From Dendrolimus kikuchii (lineage: Eukaryota > Arthropoda > Insecta > Lepidoptera > Lasiocampidae): DNA of 64,000 nt. The first letter of the stretch is position 1, and each line of letters begins with the position of its first letter. Made by a program: the position numbers and the translations under genes. Below are positions 23,701 to 35,172 of this stretch, piece after piece. Under the pieces are notes generated by a model. It had not been told where the DNA came from. It saw only the letters and a program-made list of their open reading frames with translations, and searched no databases. The stretch spans positions 11,939,338-12,003,337 of the forward strand of contig CM034401.1 in assembly GCA_019925095.2 (NCBI GenBank), in the 5' to 3' direction.

Positions 23701-26700
23701 TGGCCGTACTGGGGGAGACAATATACGCGATGGGAGGTTACGATGGCCACCATCGTCAAAACACTGCGGAAAGATTTAATCATCGGACGAACCAGTGGTC
23801 TCTAGTCGCACCCATGAATGCCCAAAGATCGGATGCAAGTGCTGCTGCATTAGATAGTATGATATACATAGATTTTAAGCGTGAAGTTTTATGGCTGAAT
23901 TTTTTTGCGAGCATTAGAGCGCTCTATTCTGGCGAATCTAGTTGAAAAACAGCCTTTCTAGATTCGCTAGACGCAAGCGTTTTCCAATTTAAATTGCTGA
24001 ATCTTATAATATATACGATGCGCTTTTTTGGTAAATAAAATAAATCCTAACCACATGGAAAAAAGGTGGCGTGATAATACTTATTTACACATTATTGTAA
24101 TAATTATACTAATTCATTGAAGATTCCACAATCTCTGTACAGATAAAATTTATATCACTGGAGGCTTCAATGGGCAAGAGTGTATGAATAGTGGCGAGGT
24201 TTATGACCCGGATACGAACCAGTGGACTAATCTTGCCCCAATGAGATCACGCCGATCCGGGGTTTCTTGCATAGCCTATCACAATAAGGTAAGAAACTGA
24301 TATTTTATTGATAAACGAATATATAAAATCCTCGTTCGCCAGTTCCTCTTACAAGTGTGAGAAAAGTCCCAGGAAAGGGACGTTATGGGCTGTTATTATT
24401 ATTTTGATTATGTAGAAGTCACATTTATGGGCTGTTATTATTATTATATTGATTATATAAAAGTCACCGCTTCTCTATTAGGTAATATTTCCTATTTTGC
24501 AGTTGCCATGACTTTCAAGATTTCAAATTTAAATTTTGTGTATAGGGTGTGTGAAATAAATCGATACACGCCATGTTTTTTTGCGTTAAAGGACCTTACT
24601 TGTAATCGTTTCTTAAATTTAAAGAAACTGCTCAGCAACTGATTAATGAAAATCTTACCCATAAACTCCTCTTTAGTCGAATATTTTGAGTACAACCTAC
24701 GTTAATCATTCAAATTTTGTTTATCTGTGCTCTTCTTAGGTAAACAACAGGTAATACAAATTTATAAGTGAAAAGAAAAGATATTCATTAATTAGGGTCT
24801 GATTCTGATTCTCTTACTTAAGCGTTGCCTAATTGTTTCTTAGCGAGATTATTATAAGTAAGGCCGTAAAATGTTTATTCTTTGTAGTGTATCATCAGTT
24901 TGGTTAGCTATTTTTTGTTTTATTTGGCACTGATTTCAAGATGTTGTTTCTACAACATCTTGAAATCAGTGCCAAGAGGCGAGAGAGATCTTTCTAGAAG
25001 GCGGGTAAATATTTATTTTTTGCTTTTTAGTTTGTAGTTGGTTTTGTTTTAGGTAAATAAAATTATCGATAGTATTTTTTTTATCGTTCTGTAGACAAAT
25101 GACGAAAACAGTGAACGAAACCCTCGATCCACATCTAGTGCTGCTTGAACTGCCACTATTTTGCCCTATTTTTGTAACATGTGAACGTTCTTTTGCAGAT
25201 TTACGTGATAGGCGGTTTTAATGGTATATCTAGGATGTGTAGCGGCGAAGTGTACGATCCACAAACCAACACCTGGTCTCCAGTGCCAGATATGTACAAT
25301 CCAAGGAGTAATTTCGCCATCGAAGTAATTGACGACATGATATTTGCTATCGGGGGCTTCAACGGTGTGACGACTATCTATCACGTGGAATGCTACGACG
25401 AACGGACCAACGAGTGGTAGGATATTAAATAATATTTTTTTTATAGACGGACTGACGGCCCACTTAATGTAAAGCTGTTACGGTCGCTTATGAAAGTTTG
25501 CGACACCGGAGATGTCACCATCACACTGCCGGCCTCGAAGAAATTTTATAACACCTTTTTAAAAAAGCTCCATATCGCAGCTCTGCGGGAAAAGCTCAGC
25601 TGGGAGCTCATTACAAATCCCCATGGTGCGCAAGAAAAATGTTCTTGAGAAACGTTGCGTATATGAGCGAAGTGGCTCAAGAACATGCGGGTGAAGCCTA
25701 GACGGTGGCGCGGCGGTAGAACGAAAATCAAGGCACCTTTCTAAACACTTCTTTGGAAGACTCCTCGTTATACAGTCGGTAGAATACACAGAGAGATGTT
25801 AAGTCTCGAATTCAGAAGAAGTCCGAAAGCCTATCTAGACGAAGGCGTATCTAAGCCGTCTGGTATATGGGATCATCGAAAATGCGAACGGCTCGACGTC
25901 GAATACACTCCAGTTGATTAAACTGGTAGGCGGGAAGTGCTTCAGCCCGCATGTGTGAACATTCCTCCATATGCTGTTTCACCTGGACTTAATAAAACAC
26001 AAGGCGATGCAGCGGAGTGAAGTACTGTTTGGACCGGTTTAGCACTCCTAAGTTCTTGGAGGCAAGTTTTGCGTTGCCTTCAAGATGGCCTTAACTGCAC
26101 AGCGTTCGCAATATCGATACGAAGGATTCCAATACTCTTGGAAGTGGTAAGGGAAGTTCCTTGGAACTGAAGCGCATGCACGATGACCTGACGACACAGA
26201 CCTGTGTCTGCGTAATAATGACCGGCAGACAATCACACATATTGTATGCCCTGAAGCCTTGTGTGTAGATAATATGCAACAAATAACTCTCGGGTCCAAT
26301 GCCATATACCCAGATTATAGTGAAAAACGGAAGGTTCATTCATGAAATTCACCCCGCCAGGAATCGCACACGGGACCTCTACGTTTCACTGAAGTTACAG
26401 ACGTCAAATCTGTTTTTGTATTGTGTATCTAGTGTAGTGCGTAATTGGATAAATTAGATAGATAAAATTATGCAGAATATGGCAGTTCATTGTTTAAAGA
26501 TAAGAATCAGGACTATCAATTATTTTAACAACAATATTAGTCTTAGGATAAATGCATATAGGAGCCACGCTCACGCAATATTAATCTTGATACAATAATA
26601 ATAGGTAGCATAAAAATAGCACCGAGTCGCAAGTCGGGTAGGTACTTCATAAAAACATTTCGGAATGTGCACAATATTGCAAAAATTACATGGGAATGAT

Positions 26701-28105
26701 GCACTTTATATGACTTTGGAACTATGTAGGTACATACATATATATTTAGCTATCTAGAGTGAATTATAAAAAGTACAAATTGCTTTAGGTGCCTTTTTAC
26801 AGATTGTTCCTATTGACCTAAAAAAAGTTAAGAACTATTGTTATAATTTTCTAAGCCTTATAACTGTAATTTTTGCTTACGTAAGCCTCTACGTTTGAAG
26901 ACACACTACGATTAACCAATAAAAGATTAATGCATTCACAGCTGCAAGTTCTATGCCTCACACAATAAAGTGTGGTGATTTTTAAGTAAAACTTTTTTTA
27001 GCCATGATAGTGAACTCTTTCGCTGGGAACGAAAAAGTGTGACTTCGTGAATTTAATAATAATTTAAACATTATGCTCATACAGATATTAGAGTAGGCAA
27101 TATTTGGAAGTTTTGAAGTTCAGAAATCAAATTAGAACTAGATCATTTGTTTCCTATTTTAGTTATCATAAGCCTCTCGCCATTTGTTAATTCGAATTGA
27201 AATCGAACACTGACAGAACTCGTCAACCAGATCAGGTACTACCATCGACGTAGTATTCTTTGGTAATTTAGAAAATGTACACGCAAAATTATTTGTAACA
27301 TGTTTTTTTAGTTATCACAAACCTATTATTTCTGTTTTAGATTCTGTATTAATGGAGCTTGAATAATTAATAAAAAAAAAACTTAATGAATAGTTGTTGA
27401 ATCTCGTATAGAAACCTAATTTAATTTATTTAATTAAAAATATCCTGATTTTAGATTTAAGTTAGAGCTTAAAAGTTTCAGTTCTGACGCGTGGAGTTCC
27501 ACGCACCCGTTTTTGTTTATTAATGTCTCCTTTTGCCGCAATTTCACTACAGATTTGTGTAGGGGCATGCATATAGGGAGATATATTCCTACCTTCCAAT
27601 TATACTAACAAAAAGAGGATAGTTTGAAAAAATTGTTGTGACATAGACAGATGGACATGAAGAGTTCAGGCTTATGATTGGTAGTAATTTTTTAGCCCCT
27701 TTACAAGGTATTAGTATCGTGTGTACAGTTTAAGATATAGTATGTACTTCAATATTTTATTTCTTTTTCGCAATTTTGAAAGGGTACATGATAACTCAAT
27801 CAATATGTACATAATTACATTGTTTACGAGTTATAAAGTGGCAAGATCAATTATTATAGTTATAAATCTGATTCGTAATTACAATTAGGTACGAAGCGAC
27901 CGACATGAACATTTACCGATCAGCACTTTCTGCATGCGTCATAATGGGCCTCCCGAACGTGTATGATTACATTCACAAACATCGTGAACGACTCATGGAA
28001 GAGAAACGTCAGAAAATCTTACTTTCAGAAACTGCACGCCATGGCCAGCACCGGACTGCGTTGCCGGACGTTAGTGTAAGATTTTTGCTAAATAATCTTT
28101 ACTAA
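17763..28105 (+). CDS. KLHL10: Kelch-like protein 10 (BTB-BACK-kelch Cul3 adaptor)
   Basis: Substrate adaptor of a Cullin-3 ubiquitin ligase; in mammals and flies KLHL10 acts in the late male germline. Exons: 17763-17899, 19740-19991, 20578-20842, 21686-21850, 22469-22555, 23206-23352, 23664-23856, 24143-24288, 25199-25416, 27889-28105; all phases join. The protein is 608 aa. The BTB domain (exons 1-2) has LCDAIVRADDGAAFPVHRAI and SACSPYF; the BACK domain (exons 3-4) has LPLDELNSIILEDELNV and VLRWVNHDP. Six kelch blades follow, with repeated glycine pairs: FAIGGWSGG, YVIGGFDGMDY, YAMGGYDGHH, YITGGFNGQEC, YVIGGFNGISR, FAIGGFNGVTT. ATG 17763 is the first Met after an in-frame TGA near 17720; a 5' non-coding exon cannot be excluded. 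The last nine codons after 28075 look intronic (AGT|GTAAGA), so the natural end may be the exon at 35041-35172. Confidence -1.
18581..19671 (-). mobile_element. TA-flanked TIR element with broken transposase-like gene (element T1)
   Basis: Ends: ATAATTGAGGAGCGTC at 18578-18593 and its perfect reverse complement at 19659-19674. The outermost TA is best read as the target duplication. Inside, the minus strand 19346-18666 is one reading frame of 226 codons broken only by TAA at 18837-18839. It contains YLTFPVRGHSFLPADRVFGR, EEYQTIYKR, ADVKSLMV and, beyond the stop, FGDDWKKDETFSWY. The frame is 5'-truncated (stop upstream near 19365). The family is a multi-copy insect protein usually annotated as uncharacterised; the element at 52040 carries another member. 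It lies in KLHL10 intron 1, in opposite orientation. Confidence -1.
18666..19346 (-). pseudogene. Transposase-like protein, C-terminal part, one in-frame stop
   Basis: It begins FWLVNESPENIKE and runs to KPEIAIIV. The GHSFLPADRVFG motif corresponds to GHSQIYTPDQLYG in the second element, next to an upstream block with SDGCRGQN there. That pattern suggests an RNase H-like catalytic core. The basic segment KKYKYIQGRGTRRQTK lies in the middle. With the in-frame TAA it cannot make a full protein unless read through. Confidence -1.
21335..21500 (-). repeat. Non-LTR 3' module, minus-strand copy
   Basis: CCCTATCATATTATAAATGCG, AAGTAAATCTATTTGTCTG and CAACCGCGGGG are the reverse complement of the 3' end seen at 51780-51810. 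It is in KLHL10 intron 3. Confidence -1.
21946..22393. mobile_element. TIR element with nested dispersed repeat
   Basis: 21946-21973 and 22366-22393 are a 28-bp inverted repeat (TTTTAACGGTTTTAAGT against ACTTAAAACCGTTAAAA) with two or three mismatches. Between them lies TCACGGCCACTGAAAAGTAG (22040-22060) and a 290-bp-type repeat (22118-22350, +). It is in KLHL10 intron 4. No TSD was identified. Confidence -1.
22118..22350 (+). repeat. Dispersed repeat, copy 2 (5'-truncated)
   Basis: Same order of blocks as copy 1 (TAGGGCATTTGTCCGACTGG, CACCCCTGGTCTAAAGTATG, AACCGCTTTCCATCAAGTGG) but without the first 60 bases. It lies inside the TIR pair 21946/22393. Confidence -1.
23035..23162 (-). mobile_element. 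LINE A, 3' end only, with 12-bp target duplication
   Basis: 128 bases of the LINE A 3' end, beginning with (CATA)n on the plus strand. It is bounded by TAGAACGTTAAT at 23023-23034 and again at 23163-23174. This is a clear 5'-truncated retrotransposition. It inserted about 45 bases upstream of KLHL10 exon 23206-23352. Confidence -1.
24924..24975. repeat. Perfect 23-bp hairpin, 6-base loop
   Basis: Arm 24924-24946 (TTGGCACTGATTTCAAGATG..) pairs without mismatch with 24953-24975 around TTTCTA. It is in KLHL10 intron 8. It is too short for a usual animal microRNA precursor. Confidence -1.
25446..26210 (-). mobile_element. Jockey/CR1-like LINE, C-terminal fragment
   Basis: On the minus strand, frames near 25790-25560 give PSRLHPHVLEPLRSYTQRFS, TFFLRTMGICNELPAELFPQ and SCDMELF. 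This matches the end of LINE ORF2 proteins (RFSRTF..RT...WN.LP..VFP). Frame breaks occur. A short piece of a common repeat (GACGGCCCACTTAATG) sits at 25446-25500. It is in KLHL10 intron 9. Confidence -1.
26215..26405 (-). repeat. tRNA-derived SINE, copy 2
   Basis: The reverse complement has TGCGATTCCTGGCGGGGTGAA and TATAATCTGGGTATATGG, matching the body of the SINE at 4535. The head is diverged. Confidence -1.
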
Positions 28106-28159
28106 TTCGTAATAAATCGTACCAGTTTCATCCGTGCAGAAACGAATAAAGAATAATAC

Positions 28160-28434
28160 AATTTCCTGCGGCCGGGTGGTCTTTCGTAAGAGGCGACAAA
28201 ACAACCCACAGTCAGGTGTTAGGGTTTTTGCCCGTCTGGAAGGCTAACATCTCTGGTCTAGAGTACGCTGCCAGAACTTTGAGTGGTGTTCCGGGATTAG
28301 TGACCAGGTTCCAGTCTCTCTTTAGAGAGCGGCAGCACATTGGTAGCTCCTTCGTTGCTACAATGTCCATAAGCGATGGTAAACGCTTTCCATCAAGTGG
28401 GTCGTCTGCCTGTCTGCTGAACACGTGTAATAAA
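28160..28434 (+). repeat. Dispersed repeat, copy 3
   Basis: CCTGCGGCCGGGTGGTC, AGGCGACAAAACAACCC, GCCCGTCTGGAAGGCTAAC and AAACGCTTTCCATCAAGTGG follow in the family order. It lies just downstream of KLHL10 exon 10. Confidence -1.
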
Positions 28435-29040
28435 AAATGTAGTCTTCTCTAACCCTTATTTCTTTATAATTACTGTTACTCGACTGGAAAATCTATTTGT
28501 GTGATTGATAGCTTATTTGTGCCCTGTGGATTGTCATTGATATATGCTACTACTATAAAGTATATTATATTGCACGTTCTTCTCAGCATAATAAGTATCC
28601 CATAGTGTGTCGATGGTACACATACACATATTGTCGACGTCAGCGTAGGACCCTGTAACTAGGTATATATTTTGGTAATATTATTTTTTCGACAAAATAT
28701 TAACAAGCATTATTATAATTGTGTAACAATTTTGAGGAAAAAAATTTAGTTACAACCATTGAGTATAATGTACTACGTACTAGAGAAGTAACTAGCTTAT
28801 TTGGGCACTCATTATGGTCCATGGACTATGAATCGTTTGGTCTGCGCCGCGCTGTTGTCGATACTTTGCGTGTTTGAGTGAAAATTAACTATTAAAAAAA
28901 TGCCCTAATGTGTATTAAGGTTACTGTTTAAACCAGTTAAGAAACTCAAATAAAGGTCAAGGTATGACTTTTCACCGGTAAGTTTATTGTATTCTCGATA
29001 AAATGTCTTATTTTAATTAAATTTTATAAGTATTAGCTAG

Positions 29041-29079
29041 TAATCGTCATCGGTGACACGGGCTCACCGATGACGATTA
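29041..29079. repeat. Perfect 16-bp hairpin
   Basis: TAATCGTCATCGGTGA (29041-29056) pairs with TCACCGATGACGATTA (29064-29079) around a seven-base loop. Its surroundings are AT-rich and without repeats, so the role is unknown. Confidence -1.
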
Positions 29080-30749
29080 AGGCGAATTTCATAGAGTACC
29101 TACGCAGATAAGACAAACTACAGTATTTATGTATTCCTACCTAATGTTTACAGAAAAAGAAATTATTTTAATTCCCATGAGTTGTTTTATGGAATGCATA
29201 ATTTATCTGACTAATCAAAGCGCGCGATCGGGTATTTTTGTAATGACGTGTTATTTTAACATGATGCATTAGTATTTGGATTTTAGGGTTTCCTCAGCCG
29301 GACCATGAAAAGCCATTACTGAACAAAATTGTAAATATTTGAAGGAAACTGAAATATTCATTAATTACTAAACTTTTACTGTAGTGGCACTCGTGTAGCC
29401 TCCATGAAAGTGTGCGCTCACTTAATCGTTTAAATGTACCAATTTATTTGATTTATTACTTTTGATTTTAAACTATTGTTAATGTATTATATTTAAGCTT
29501 AAATAAACGCACAACATTTAATTTTCTTTTTTCTTTTATACTTTACCATTCTTTTTATTTAATTTATTAAGTACCGAATAATAAATTTTGAAATAAATTA
29601 TGAATTCTAATGAGGTTCTGTAGGTACAAAATCTGTGACACATTCACATCACTTCTGCGGTGTGTAATCTATAGGTAGGAACGCCGTCTCGTTAGACTAA
29701 CGATATGATCAAGCGCTGCATCATGCTGCATGTTTTAATAATTTGGTTTTGGCATTTAGCGCTACAGCAAATACATGAGTCAATATAAGGCAGCTCGCTC
29801 CGCGCAGGTCATCAGGTTCGAACTTTTTTGTATTGAACAGCTTCTCTAGTAGGTAGTACATATAACTCAAGGGTTACAACAAAATCCTACACTGAAGCCG
29901 ACGATATGTAGATAACAGTGTCCCGAACTTTTGGAAGTTAGTAGAATCATGTCAACTGGGCGTTCGTTATTGTTCCTTAATAACATACACCAAATATAAG
30001 CAAGCAATATTTTTTAAATATCGAAAGTCCTGAATATACAAAGAAACAGAAAAGAAATTATTTTTAATATTTACCTCGCCGTACAGAATACGAGGAATTT
30101 TTATTTCCATGAATTTAGGTTGAAACTAATGAAGATTAAATAAAATTTATACTTTAACGGCCACAGACCCCATTAATAAAAATGATCTTGCCAAAAATAA
30201 TCGCTATCGTTTTAATATTATCACTTTTAACATGCCATTAAGACACATGATATAACAACAATATTACTTGTATATTTACGAGATAATAAAATCATTGTTT
30301 GACCTACCCGCATAGCACTTATCTATATTAATAAAATTGAAGTGTCTATTTATGATTTCATAATAAATGTCTTAAATACAAAACTTAATTAAAAGTTGAT
30401 ATAAACAATTTAAAAAAAAATAGAATTTTGTCTTTCAGTGTATATTAATTCGTCGTAAATATATTTAAGAAGGCCAGCAAAAGTATATCAAGGAAAAATT
30501 TATATATTAAAAGAAATTTAATTCCTATTTTTAACCGAGTTCAAAAAAAGGAGGAGGTTCTCAATTCGTCAGGATCTTTTTTTTTCCTTTTTTTTTAATG
30601 TATGTTCACCGATTACTCCGAGATTTATAATCCGATTTACGTGATTCTTTTTTTTTCGACGCGGAATAGCTTCCATTTGGTCCCCTAAAAATTTGACATA
30701 GTTTGGCCCAGTAGTATTCATTTTAAAAACATTTTTTATGAAAAAAATT

Positions 30750-31335
30750 CCGTTCGCATGGGTGCTTCGATAAGAATCTGCATCAGATTGTGGGATGTGT
30801 GCCTTCCCATCAGTGCCGCCTATGTGGTGCGCTGGACTCCTTGTTCCATACACAGGTTGAATTGGTTGGCACCGCAGAAGTTTGAGCTCGAGGCCCTCGT
30901 AGGTCCGATCGATTCGCTGGGTAGTCTGGTGCAGGCCATGCTGCACAGCGACGATCATTGGGAGGAGTAATGGCTCAAAAGGAGGCCGCTGAACGAGAGA
31001 GGGAGAAAAGTGCGCATAAGTGCTGCGGGTACCGACGTAGGTCGGGGTCCCGGAGACGCAGACATACGCAAGATCTCCTCCCGTAATTCCGCTACAGAGG
31101 TCCTCCAGCATCTGGGGAGCGCCGGTTCAAACCCCTGTTGACGAAGTGAATTTGCCATGCTTCCCGGGGCATTCTCAAGCACTGATGCCTAGGATCAGCG
31201 TGGTTGTAACTACGTTCTAAGTCTCACGCTTTTCCTACCATGAGCGCGGGGTTGGTTATATACTAATTATCCAAATAACTTTCACAGAGGGCGTAATTTT
31301 AATTTCGAGTTTTTACAATAAAGAAAGAAAGAAAG
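30750..31335 (+). mobile_element. R1-like LINE, 3' end
   Basis: Reading 30758 onward gives LIGPIDSLG-like VGPIDSLGSLVQAMLHSDDH, a one-base slip at 30966, then MAQKEAAERERE and RRRSGSRRRRH. An E..M..KEAAERERE motif before an Arg-rich tail is typical of the C-terminus of R1-clade LINE proteins in insects. The 3' end carries ACAATAAAGAAAGAAAGAAAG. It is a broken, 5'-truncated copy. Confidence -1.
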
Positions 31336-31536
31336 TGCTGAAACGTGTTCCGACACAGCACTGGTTTTCAGTGCCCACCCCCATAACCTCATATGTCCTA
31401 AGACCCCAAATATGTAGATAACTTTGAACCATTATTACATTAATATACAAAATATATATAATAATTATACAATAATATAATATACCCTAACAAAACGACG
31501 AAATAATAAATAAATAAAAAATAAAAAAATGTGTCT

Positions 31537-31700
31537 ATACTAATATTATAAAGAAGTAAGGTTTCTGTGTTTGTGACGTTGTAGGGGGTAATCTCTGGAT
31601 CTACTAAACCGATTTTAACAATTATTTTACTGTTGACATGACGCTATATACCGCGGGAGCGGAACAGAGCGCGGTTGAAACCGCGCCGGGCCGCTAGTAT
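31537..31700 (-). repeat. Non-LTR 3' module, minus-strand copy
   Basis: TCTATACTAATATTATAAAG, then ACTAAACCGATTTTAAC and GGGCCGCTAGTATATTA. A short complete copy of the same family as 3183. Confidence -1.
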
Positions 31701-31765
31701 ATTATATTCTGATACGTTTTTTTGTATATTAGAATGTCTTTTTAACTACATCTTAAGTACATACG

Positions 31766-32697
31766 TGGGACACTCAGAAAGTTTTGCGAAAATAAAAAAA
31801 AGTTCTATACGTATATTTTTTTAATTAAATCTTCTTAAAGTACTCTCCACCAGCATCTATAGAAAGCTTTAAGTGTCTGAACAAGTTTTATAAACACTTT
31901 TTCCAGTCCGCCATAGACATCTCGTTTACAGCTTGCTCGAACGCTGACAGTGCATCTTCTGGCGACGAAAATTGTATACCTTTGAGCTGATTTTTTATTT
32001 TCGGGAATAAAAAGAAGCCACACGGTGCTATGTCATAGCTGTAAGGAGGATAACCTAGGTGTTTGACCGGCGTGCTTTCCAGGAAGTCCCTCGCTTTGAG
32101 CGTGGTATGGGCGGGCGCGATGTCGTGGTGGAGCAGTAGCCCGCGGAACCGTGTTTCGTCGCTTGGTGTTCACAGCAGAGAAAACTTTTGCCAAGCATTT
32201 GGTAGTATACTATCGTGAAGGCTTCCCGATCCAATTTGCAGTACGTGCTGCTCTTGATACGTAACTCGTCTATTGTCTTGGATTCAATTTTGCACTGCTA
32301 GCACATTTTCTTCCGTAACAGCCGTCAAAGGGCGACCACTTCTTTCTTCATCCCCCAAAGTTAGTCAGCCGCGCTTGAATTCGTTTTACCAACGATACCA
32401 CGGTTGTCTTAGAAGGGCCTACATCCGTGAATGCCTTGTGAAGTCTATCGTACGATTTATCCGGTTTCAGGCGACACTTGAAATCGTAAAAAATCATAGC
32501 GCGAAAATGTTCCCGGCGCAGATCCATTTTTCAATGAGACACAATCATTTAAATTAGCTCGCAAAGAATGTGGAGGGAGAGTTTGAAATTAGAACGTACC
32601 TATTTTTAGTTGTAAATAATCATATTTTTAAAATAAATTAAACTGGTCAGTCTCTCATACCTAATAACTTTTTTTGCAAAACTTCCTGAGTGGCCTG
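31766..32697 (-). mobile_element. Mariner element, internally deleted
   Basis: TIRs: GGACACTCAGAAAGTTTTGC at the left and GCAAAACTTCCTGAGTGGCC at the right, next to TA. Minus-strand relics of the transposase: N-terminus near 32527-32400 (MDLRREHFRAMIFYDFKCRL, then SYDRLHKAFTDVGPSKTT), and the catalytic part at 32150-31840 (LLHHDIAPAHTTLKARDFLE, PPYSYDIAPCGFFLFPKIK). The middle, including the first catalytic D, is missing or unreadable. The third catalytic D of mariner (APSD) is G here. The copy is dead. Confidence -1.
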
Positions 32698-33784
32698 GTA
32701 TATGTATTCATTAAATTACTTTCAAAAGTTTTCATTATTTTATTGTTGTTATTCAATCCATTAAATATATGTATATATAGCGAAAGAAATTTCGTTCCAA
32801 TAAGATGTCCCAAAGACCCCTCACACTTTGTTATGCATTTTGTTTTGGGTCATTTGAAACTCATAAACTCTGCTTCCGACACGTTTTCAAAATGTCTCTT
32901 AAAAGAAATAGCCTTTCACCCCGCGAATTATAAATAGATAAAATTCGCAATACGTTTTTCACATAAATATCGTCCTATTATACCTACATAGCGAAAAGGG
33001 GCAAATAACAGGTTAAAGGTCTAATCAGTTTATAAATATAAACTTGTTGTGATCTATCTTATGACATGCTTTCAATCACATTTTCTATTTAAATAAAGCA
33101 TAGACTCACATGCCAATATCGGTATCGTTTTGTTAATCTTCTTTAAAACCTACAGTTATATATTCTTCCGGTTGGTCATAAATGTGATGTCTTAATGGTG
33201 AGTCCAAACTTATTCTGAATTAATGTTCATTACGGCATAAGTTATATTATTTAATAAAATTGAAATAATTTATAAGAAAAGCGCTATGTAAAATTCAAAA
33301 TAATTTATTTGCATATAACATGATTTAAAAGGTGTTGTTACTCTAGATATATTTAAGGTACCACCCGTGCGCAGAAGGTTTGCCGATAGCCCCATGATGT
33401 CACGCGTCGATAGTCGGTAGGATTGACAAAAAAGGTTACATAAATAGATTTTGCAATAAATTTATTATTTTCATTTATTATTGTGTATAAAGTCTACACA
33501 TGAAACTAATAAAAATAGTCTCGGTCGAATTTGCCCACCAGTTTCTTCCCATGATACCCATGGGCGATAAAAAGGCGACTAAGGGAAAAAATATTAAATG
33601 AAAAATGTTGATGTTATTACGTAGATTATATAGGTATATTATTATATGTTTATATTTAATGAATAATTGAAACTAAGCCGTAAAATAATAGTTTACCTAA
33701 TCATTAAAGTCCATTAAATCAGAGATAACGGAATCACTTTCAGTGTCTATTTCTAGTTCAGTGGAGTATCACTGTTTTGACCTA

Positions 33785-34060
33785 TAGAAATAATAAGCCC
33801 TTTTTCGTATATTTCTCCCAACCTGGTCCTCTTCCCAATATTTTTAACACAAAGCGATTCACGTGGTTGACTTCCTTTTTCCAGTCGCTTGGCGTGATAC
33901 TTTTTATAGCATTTTGGGTTATATCCCACGGAAACGACGTCATTTATTGGGATAAAAAGTATCTAAGTTACGACCGGGATATAAGCTTGCTCTGTTTCGA
34001 ATTTTATTTAAATCCGTTCAGTAGTTTTCATTTGATGCTCTAACAGACCGACAATTTTTT
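33785..34060 (+). repeat. Non-LTR 3' module, diverged plus copy
   Basis: TTATTGGGATAAAAAGTATC, AATCCGTTCAGTAGTTTTCA and CTAACAGACCGACAA occur in the family order. It is degraded. Confidence -1.
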
Positions 34061-34564
34061 TTCTAAAAACTGCTTTTTCTGAATGTCCTGGTCCGAATTA
34101 GGCCCCCTGGTTTTTTTCACATATTTAACGCACGCAAGGTACAAACTCGAACCATTTACAGATTTATTAGAGTATATAGATAGAATAATATAAAAGAAGC
34201 TGCAGTAATAATGGACAAAGACCACGAGTACTATAGGTATAAGTAGGTACTTACACCCCATTATGAGTGCTCTTAATATATTAACGACAAATTATTTAAT
34301 AGTTGAACTGGAACTTGCGTTTTATTAACTGTTATTCAGTAATTCAGATAATATAAAATAGTAAAAACTAATTTAATAGTATTCACTAACGAAAATACCT
34401 ACATGAGAAAAGAAGACGTGACAAGATCATGATCTTGAGATTAGAAGAAAAATATTGTTAACAAAAACAAAGTTGTTTTGTTTTTTTGATACGAACAGAC
34501 GATCAAAGGTCCAACCACACTTCAATTAAACAATTATATAATCATACATTTCTTTTGTATCTTA

Positions 34565-34812
34565 TATACTAATATATATAAAGCTGAACAGTTTGTTTGT
34601 TTGATTGTTTAAACGCGCTAATCTCAGGAACTACTGATCTGATTTGAAAAATTCTTTCAGTGTTGGATAGCCCATTTATCGAGGAAGGCTATAGGCTATA
34701 TATCATCACGCTAAGACCAATAGGAGCGGAGCAGCAATGAAAAATTTTTCAGAATCGGGGGGGCTTTGAAAACAAATTCCACGCGGATGGCGTCGCGGGC
34801 ACAGCTAGTGAC
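34565..34812 (-). repeat. Non-LTR 3' module, minus-strand copy
   Basis: ATATACTAATATATATAAAGC, AACTACTGATCTGATTTG, GGCTATAGGCTATATATCATC and CACGCGGATGGCGTCGCGGG. This is a nearly full copy of the module. Confidence -1.
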
Positions 34813-35040
34813 TTCTGATTTTCTTTCTTTATGGCCATGCGAATTCACCAATTTTTATGAAATTTGATATAGTTAAGTGTACCTACGTATCAATATTTAT
34901 TTTCGATTTTACGATCATCCCAAGTAAAGATCAGGCGACTTAGGTTAGGCGAATATTTCAATGTCGACCTACGGCTACTCTGCCGACTCTGCGAAACTTA
35001 TGGCGTACTGGGATAAATAATCTTTGGTATTTGCGAACAG

Positions 35041-35172
35041 GTACACATGATGGAGGATAACGATGACATGCTGGAACAGTTGGGACTAATGGAGAATCAG
35101 GCTGAAATCCCGCCCGTGGCCCCACCCCCACCTCCGCCACCGATGCCTCCCCATCCGATGGAGCAGGACTAA
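35041..35172 (+). CDS. Proline-rich terminal exon, candidate last exon of KLHL10
   Basis: After TTTGCGAACAG the sequence reads VHMMEDNDDMLEQLGLMENQ, then AEIPPVAP, a run of seven prolines, MPPHPMEQD and TAA at 35170-35172. It is GC-rich against AT-rich flanks and ends in a stop, so it looks like a real terminal exon. It is phase 0. The nearest upstream plus-strand donor is AGT|GTAAGA at 28075 in KLHL10 exon 10, also phase 0. Joining them would give a 642-residue KLHL10 with an acidic and poly-proline tail, and an intron of about 7 kb. It could instead belong to an unseen gene; no other plus-strand exon was found in 28106-35040. Confidence -1.
   Translation, partial: VHMMEDNDDMLEQLGLMENQAEIPPVAPPPPPPPMPPHPMEQD

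Larger units (their letters stand above)
28106..35040. other. Region between KLHL10 exon 10 and the exon at 35041
   Basis: Either intergenic or the last KLHL10 intron. 28434-30540 is plain AT-rich DNA with a 16-bp hairpin at 29041-29079. From 30750 come an R1-like LINE end, a non-LTR module, a deleted mariner and two more modules. No host gene is seen. Confidence -1.

Noticed and set aside
24924..24975. microRNA precursor
   Set aside because: The stem is only 23 bp with a six-base loop, shorter than usual animal precursors, and has no flanking base-paired stem.
30569..31111. 180-codon minus-strand frame
   Set aside because: It is antisense to the R1-like LINE end, and its residues match nothing sensible.
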